From Deltaproteobacteria bacterium HGW-Deltaproteobacteria-8 (GTDB taxonomy: Bacteria; Desulfobacterota; Desulfovibrionia; Desulfovibrionales; Desulfovibrionaceae), in contig PHAR01000002.1 in NCBI GenBank assembly GCA_002840405.1, forward strand, positions 124,001 to 188,000: DNA of 64,000 nt. Direction: 5' to 3'. Positions 60,089 through 64,000 of the stretch are shown piece after piece. The position numbers were made by a program, and so were the translations under genes. Position 1 is the stretch's first letter, and each line of letters begins with the position of its first letter. Under the pieces are notes generated by a model. The model searched no databases, was not told the DNA's origin, and worked only from the letters and a program-made list of their open reading frames with translations.

Positions 60089-60856
60089 TCACCGGCTGGC
60101 GGCGTCCCCGGCCTGGCCCGGCAGGTTCGCGCTGAGCGCTCCCCAAAGCTCGAAAACCTCGATTCCCCGGGCGTCTACGCTCTGCATCACGGTCTTGGCG
60201 TTGCCCTGATCCTGGCCGTAATAGGTCTGGGTCAGGCCCTCGTTCAGCGTGAGCACGGCCCCGCGCATGGCCACTCCGGCCATGAACCCGACCCCGTCGC
60301 CAAAAGCCAGCACCGGGCTCCGCGTCGTGAGCGAGCCGCGCCCGACCTCCTCGCGCACGCCCAGCACATCGTACTTGGCAATGACGTCGAAGCTGAGCCC
60401 GTTGGCGAGGATGCTCTCCAGCATCTCGCGCTCCTGCACCACCAGCACCAGCCGCTGCTTTTCCAGCCCGGCCTGCAGCCCATACCCGGCTCCGCCAATG
60501 CCCATGAAGGCCGGAGCACCCCAGCTTCCGTTGCTGGTCCGGGCAAGGATGACGCCGTTGCCGCCGCGTATGGAGTAGAAGAATCCGGCCTGGTACACGC
60601 CGGGGAGCACGATGACCGCATAGGCGTCCTCCAGGGCGTAGTCCAGGATCTGATAGGCCGTGGCGGCGCGCAACTCCTTGACGGTGCGGGCGGATTCGAG
60701 GATCAGGTCTGTGGCCAGGGTGTTGCGCTGGCTTGGCTGGCCTGACTGGCCTGACTGGTCTGACTGGTTGGCGGGAACTGTTCTGGCGGACGCGCAGGCC
60801 GAGAGCCAGCACGCCGAAAGCAGGATGAGGCCGACGAGGGCGTGGCGGCGGCTCAT
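60089..60856 (-). CDS. SYLF-domain (Ysc84-like) lipoprotein
   Basis: A 255-residue protein with a signal peptide ending in the lipobox LSAC (near residue 21), then a short Ser/Gln/Gly repeat (QSDQSGQSGQPSQ) and a SYLF domain (AYAVIVLPGVYQAGFFYSIRGGNGVILA, AFMGIGGAGYGLQAG, KYDVLGVREEVGRG). SYLF domains bind phosphoinositides in eukaryotes; bacterial roles are unclear. Its start overlaps the Hpt gene stop (ATGA), so it is translationally coupled to two signalling genes. Confidence 0.85.
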   Translation of the reverse strand: MSRRHALVGLILLSACWLSACASARTVPANQSDQSGQSGQPSQRNTLATDLILESARTVKELRAATAYQILDYALEDAYAVIVLPGVYQAGFFYSIRGGNGVILARTSNGSWGAPAFMGIGGAGYGLQAGLEKQRLVLVVQEREMLESILANGLSFDVIAKYDVLGVREEVGRGSLTTRSPVLAFGDGVGFMAGVAMRGAVLTLNEGLTQTYYGQDQGNAKTVMQSVDARGIEVFELWGALSANLPGQAGDAASR

Positions 60857-61254
60857 ACCGACTCCTGGGAGCGTCCGGGAAGGGCTTCAAGCACGGCCAA
60901 GCGCTGGTGCATGTCCGCCGTCACGGTTGCGGTGGGGTTGCCCAGCAGCTCACGCAGCAGGTCCACGCCGTCCAGCAGGGCCTGGGTCACGTCCTCGCGT
61001 GCTTCAAGCTGGCCCTTGCGCAGGCTGTCCAGCACGTTCTCCAGCCGATGGGCGGCGGTCTCCAGATTCCTCAGGTGCAGCAGGTTGGCCCCGGCCTTGA
61101 TGGAGTGCGCGTCGCGGAACACGGCGTTGAGCAGGTCGCCCTGGGGAGCATGGGGCAAGCGCTCAAGCTCCAGCAACCCGGCCTCCAGTGCGCCCACACG
61201 CTCGGCGGCCTCCTCGGCAAAGGCTGCCAGAACTTCCGGGTCGGTCTCGATCAT
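60853..61254 (-). CDS. Histidine phosphotransfer (Hpt) domain protein
   Basis: A 133-residue stand-alone Hpt protein. The phospho-accepting histidine is His50 in FRDAHSIKAGANLLHL, as in the N-terminal domain of CheA. There is no kinase domain, so it must receive phosphate from a hybrid kinase or receiver. I start it at the ATG at 61254, six bases after GAGGGTG and 4 bp after the cheV stop; an ATG at 61278 is an alternative. It probably works with the upstream CheV. Confidence 0.85.
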   Translation of the reverse strand: MIETDPEVLAAFAEEAAERVGALEAGLLELERLPHAPQGDLLNAVFRDAHSIKAGANLLHLRNLETAAHRLENVLDSLRKGQLEAREDVTQALLDGVDLLRELLGNPTATVTADMHQRLAVLEALPGRSQESV

Positions 61255-61258
61255 CGCA

Positions 61259-62245
61259 TCACCCTCGTTTGCGTTCATACTCCTGAACCAGCTGCACAGC
61301 CGTTTCCGGGATGGTGTCCAGGTCGGGCTTGGATATCTGGCGGTCCGCACCCACGGATTGCCCCTTGTGGCGGAGTTCGTCGGTGATGATGGAAGAGTAC
61401 AACACAACTGGCAGGTCGCGCAATATTGGGTCATGCTTGATATTTTTTGTCAGGGTGAAGCCGTCCATGAGGGGCATCTCGATGTCCGAGATGATGATGT
61501 CCAGGAAATCGCTGAGGGGCCTGCCCTCGGACGCGGCCTTGCGGGCCAGGGCGCGTGCGGTCTCCAGGGCCTCCTGGCCGTTTGTGGTGATGGTGGGGAT
61601 GATGCCCGCGCGCGTCAGGCTTTTCTGGAGCATCAGGCGGATGGTTGCGGAGTCGTCGGCCACCAGCGCCTTGAGCTCACGCGGGGCCACAAAGGTCGGA
61701 GCCGTGGACAGCTCGTCCTCGGGCGACAGGTCGGCGATGATGGTTTCCAGGTCCAGGAGCTGGATGAAATGACCTTCGCGCTCCACGAGCCCGATGATGG
61801 CCTGGGTGCCGGTATTGGGCAGGAAGCCGTCGGGTGGGATGACCTCGGGCCAGCCCACGCGGTGGATGCCAGTGACCCCGGAGACCACGAACCCGGTGAC
61901 GGCCTTGCTGAACTCGGTGACGATGACGTTGTCCCGCGCGGTGGAGGCCTTGGTGATGCTCAGCCAGACCGCGAGGTCGATGACCGGCAGGATGTGGCTG
62001 CGCAGGGGGATGATGCCCCGGAAGCTCGGGTGGGTCGCGCTGGGCAGCGGCTCAAGGCCTGGGCTTTCGATGACCTCCATGACCTTGGCCACGTTGACGC
62101 CAAAGGAGTGCCGCACGCCCGGCCCTTCCGGCCCGGCGTCGCTGTCTATGTGGAACTCCAGTATCTCCAGTTCGTTCGTTCCTGTGTCAAGCAGGATGCC
62201 GGTCTGCATGACGTCGGAGCTGGTGTCGGCCTTCTGGTTTTTCAT
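61259..62245 (-). CDS. cheV: Chemotaxis coupling protein CheV
   Basis: A 328-residue CheW-receiver fusion. The CheW part (about 20-175) includes FGVNVAKVMEVIE, GIIPLRSHILPVIDL and GLVEREGHFIQLLDLETI. The receiver (about 190-325) has LVADDSATIR, the phospho-acceptor in IISDIEMPLMDG, and the lysine in ISKPDL. CheV couples receptors to CheA and provides adaptation. It is the first gene of a cheV-Hpt-SYLF unit. Confidence 0.93.
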   Translation of the reverse strand: MKNQKADTSSDVMQTGILLDTGTNELEILEFHIDSDAGPEGPGVRHSFGVNVAKVMEVIESPGLEPLPSATHPSFRGIIPLRSHILPVIDLAVWLSITKASTARDNVIVTEFSKAVTGFVVSGVTGIHRVGWPEVIPPDGFLPNTGTQAIIGLVEREGHFIQLLDLETIIADLSPEDELSTAPTFVAPRELKALVADDSATIRLMLQKSLTRAGIIPTITTNGQEALETARALARKAASEGRPLSDFLDIIISDIEMPLMDGFTLTKNIKHDPILRDLPVVLYSSIITDELRHKGQSVGADRQISKPDLDTIPETAVQLVQEYERKRG

Positions 62246-62345
62246 GGAAAAAGGTTACCGCGCTGAGGCGAGCATGTCCAGCATCAGGATGAGGATATTG
62301 AGTGGGACGCTGCGGTTTGTGTCCCGCGAGGGGTTCTGCTAGAAG

Positions 62346-62422
62346 TGGCGTGCCCGGAAGGACTCGAACCTTCGGCCGTCAGCTTAGAAGGCTGATGCTC
62401 TATCCAACTGAGCTACGGGCAC
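62346..62422 (-). tRNA. tRNA-Arg (anticodon TCT)
   Basis: A 77-nt cloverleaf on the minus strand. Acceptor stem GTGCCCG/CGGGCAC with G discriminator and encoded CCA. D-arm AGCTCAGTTGGATAGAGC; anticodon stem TCAGC/GCTGA with loop CTTCTAA giving anticodon TCT (reads AGA and AGG); T-loop GGTTCGAGTCC. Rare Arg codons in a GC-rich genome would use it. Confidence 0.95.
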
Positions 62423-62488
62423 GCACGAGGAACAATTCACTAATCAAGCAACGGGGCGCGGTCAAGGCCTGCGTCCGCAAGGCCGTCC

Positions 62489-63805
62489 GTGACGCAAGAG
62501 CAAAACTACCAGGATTTTCTGGCCCGGCTGGACAGCCTGGGCCTGTTCCACATGGACCTGACCCTGGACCGCATGGCCGCCTTTGTGCAGCGCAGCGGGC
62601 GGCCGCGCTTCCCGGTGCTGCATGTGGTGGGCACCAACGGCAAGGGCTCCACCGCCACCATCCTGGCCGAGCTGCTGCGCGCCCACGGCCTGCGCGTGGG
62701 GCTTTACGTCAGCCCGCATTTTCTCAGCGTGCGCGAGCGCATCTTGGTGGACGGGCGGATGCTCTCCGAGGACGCCTGGGCGCGTCTGGGGGCGGAGGCT
62801 CAGCAACGATCCGAGGGCCTTGGCCTGACCTATTTCGAGCTGTTGACCGCGCTGTGCGTGCTGGCCTTTGAGGACACGGGCGTCGATGTGGCGGTGATGG
62901 AGGCGGGCCTGGGCGGGCGCTTTGACGCCACCAACGTCCTTGAGCCTGCGCTCACGGTGTTCACGCCCATCGGCCTGGACCACCTGGGCGTGCTGGGCAA
63001 CACCCTGGCTGAGATCGCCACGGACAAGGCCGGGGCCATGCGTCGACCTGTGCGAGGTGACGGGCTGGCCATCACCGCGCACCAGGAGCCTGAGGCCGCC
63101 GAGATCCTCCGCTGCGTGGCGGGTGAGACCGGAGTCGAGCTGGTGGGCGTGGGCGAGGTGCTTTCCTACTCGCGCGCCAAGGGCTCAGTCGCGCCTGCGT
63201 CAAAGGGGAAAGTCTTTGCGCCGCACATGACCGGCCTGCGTTTGAGCCTGCCCGGCCTGCACCAGCAGGACAACGCCCGCCTGGCCCTGGCCGCGTTTTG
63301 CGTCTGGGCCGCGCGCATGCGTCTGCCGGTGATTGAAGAGGCCTGCCGCGAAGCCTTTTCTCGCGCCTTCATCCCTGGCCGCATGCAGCGCGTGCCTGCC
63401 GGGGCAGGGCTGCCGGAGCTGATTCTGGACGGCGGGCACAACGCCCACGGCCTGGCCGCGCTCAAGGCCTCGCTCGACGCGGACGCCGTCCGCCCGGCGG
63501 CCGTGGTCTTCGGCTGCCTGCGCGACAAGCCGCTTAACGCCATGCTGCCGCTCGTGCGCAGTTTTACGGATGGCCCGGTCTACGCCGTGGGCATCCCCAC
63601 CTGTCCGCGCGCCTGCGAGCCGCAGGAGCTGGCCGCCTTCCTGGGGCCGGGGGCCGTGCCCGCTGCGGATGTCCACGCCGCCCTGGCTGAGATCCCGGTC
63701 AGCGGACTGGGAGATTGTGCCGGACCGGTGCTTGTCTGCGGTTCCTTGTATTTGCTGGGTGAGTTTTATATGACTCACCCTGGGCTGCTTGAGCGCCCAA
63801 AGTGA
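62489..63805 (+). CDS. folC: Folylpolyglutamate / dihydrofolate synthase
   Basis: Adds glutamate to dihydropteroate or folates. The 438-residue Mur-ligase-fold enzyme has the N-terminal FLARLDSLGLFHMDLTLDRM, the P-loop VVGTNGKGSTATI, SPHFLSVRERI, EAGLGGRFDATNV, PIGLDHLGVLG and DGGHNAHGL. The start is a GTG at 62489 without a strong ribosome site. It lies 41 bp before selA and is probably co-transcribed with it. Confidence 0.93.
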   Translation: MTQEQNYQDFLARLDSLGLFHMDLTLDRMAAFVQRSGRPRFPVLHVVGTNGKGSTATILAELLRAHGLRVGLYVSPHFLSVRERILVDGRMLSEDAWARLGAEAQQRSEGLGLTYFELLTALCVLAFEDTGVDVAVMEAGLGGRFDATNVLEPALTVFTPIGLDHLGVLGNTLAEIATDKAGAMRRPVRGDGLAITAHQEPEAAEILRCVAGETGVELVGVGEVLSYSRAKGSVAPASKGKVFAPHMTGLRLSLPGLHQQDNARLALAAFCVWAARMRLPVIEEACREAFSRAFIPGRMQRVPAGAGLPELILDGGHNAHGLAALKASLDADAVRPAAVVFGCLRDKPLNAMLPLVRSFTDGPVYAVGIPTCPRACEPQELAAFLGPGAVPAADVHAALAEIPVSGLGDCAGPVLVCGSLYLLGEFYMTHPGLLERPK

Positions 63806-63845
63806 TCCAGCCGCCAGGCCGCCCCGCCTACTTGGAGGATTTGCC

Positions 63846-64000
63846 GTGACCAGACTTTTCCGCCACCTGCCCGCCGTGGACCAGTGCCTCAATGCCCTGG
63901 CAGCGGACCAAGGCCGCCAAACAAAGGCCCTGCAAGGCGTGCCGCGCCCGCTCATCAAGGATCTGGTGAACGCCTTTCTCGACCTCGTGCGTGAGGAGAT
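63846..64000 (+). CDS. selA: L-seryl-tRNA(Sec) selenium transferase, 5' part only
   Basis: PLP enzyme that converts seryl-tRNA(Sec) to selenocysteyl-tRNA(Sec). Only the first 51 residues are in the window. They match the SelA N-terminal domain: LFRHLPAVDQCLNAL then PRPLIKDLVNAFLDLVREE, comparable to E. coli SelA LYSQLPAIDRLL...LLRQMLDEARE. The GTG at 63846 follows TTGGAGG. The gene continues past the window end. Its presence supports reading the TGA codons at 35164 and 34975 as selenocysteine. Confidence 0.85.
   Translation, partial: MTRLFRHLPAVDQCLNALAADQGRQTKALQGVPRPLIKDLVNAFLDLVREE

Overview
The window is 64 kb of GC-rich, gene-dense chromosomal DNA that most likely comes from a sulfate-reducing member of the Desulfovibrionales. 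The pointers are a rubredoxin:oxygen oxidoreductase with the full set of di-iron ligands, a single-chain pyruvate:ferredoxin oxidoreductase with the C-terminal cysteine pair known from Desulfovibrio, a Ptb-Buk pathway, CheV/Hpt signalling proteins and the start of selA, which implies selenocysteine decoding. I see no prophage, IS element, integron or CRISPR array; the window reads as core genome with some accessory transport genes.

Layout. 1-4.3 kb: the end of a PilZ protein and a large hybrid histidine kinase with an NMT1/THI5-like sensor. 4.4-6.9 kb: all preQ0/preQ1 (queuosine) genes, queF facing queD-queE-queC. 7-13 kb: a DODA-type dioxygenase, roo and por, the last two sharing a bidirectional terminator. 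13-21.5 kb: a SulP transporter, a LysE exporter, a GGDEF/EAL protein, mscL facing a potassium channel, then ilvN-ptb-buk. 21.6-28 kb: an MBL hydrolase, a receiver protein, a PSP1/RicT protein, metG and lrgAB. 28-37.5 kb: a long minus-strand block hisD-purC-(two small UGA ORFs)-rpsF-rpsR-rplI-dnaB-paaK-DUF456-thrC-tlyA. 37.7-42.5 kb: three tandem paralogous porins, each with its own terminator and a similar upstream AT-rich element. 42.7-48.5 kb: uvrC, a UPF0173 hydrolase, ubiX, a lipoprotein endonuclease I and ubiD. 48.6-54.1 kb: a TetR-MFP-RND efflux operon. 54.4-60 kb: amtB-glnK behind a probable sigma-54 promoter, kup, tatA and a DedA protein. 60-64 kb: cheV-Hpt-SYLF lipoprotein, tRNA-Arg(TCT), folC and the 5' end of selA.

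The most interesting observation lies between purC and rpsF (34912-35247, minus strand). Two tandem ORFs of about 50 codons each encode one membrane helix, then a glycine-rich turn with an in-frame TGA, then a charged tail. Read through the TGA, the two products align without gaps around it. In both, a small stem-loop follows the TGA with its loop at nucleotides 22-26, where a bacterial SECIS should lie. Each has its own Shine-Dalgarno sequence. With selA in the same window, I interpret them as a pair of small membrane selenoproteins that standard gene calling would miss. Whether the family has been described before cannot be settled from sequence alone.

A second theme is a family of REP/BIME-like intergenic repeats with inverted GC-rich arms. 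Three of the four complete copies enclose a perfect 20-bp hairpin of unrelated sequence, and one arm supplies the last codons and stop of queC.
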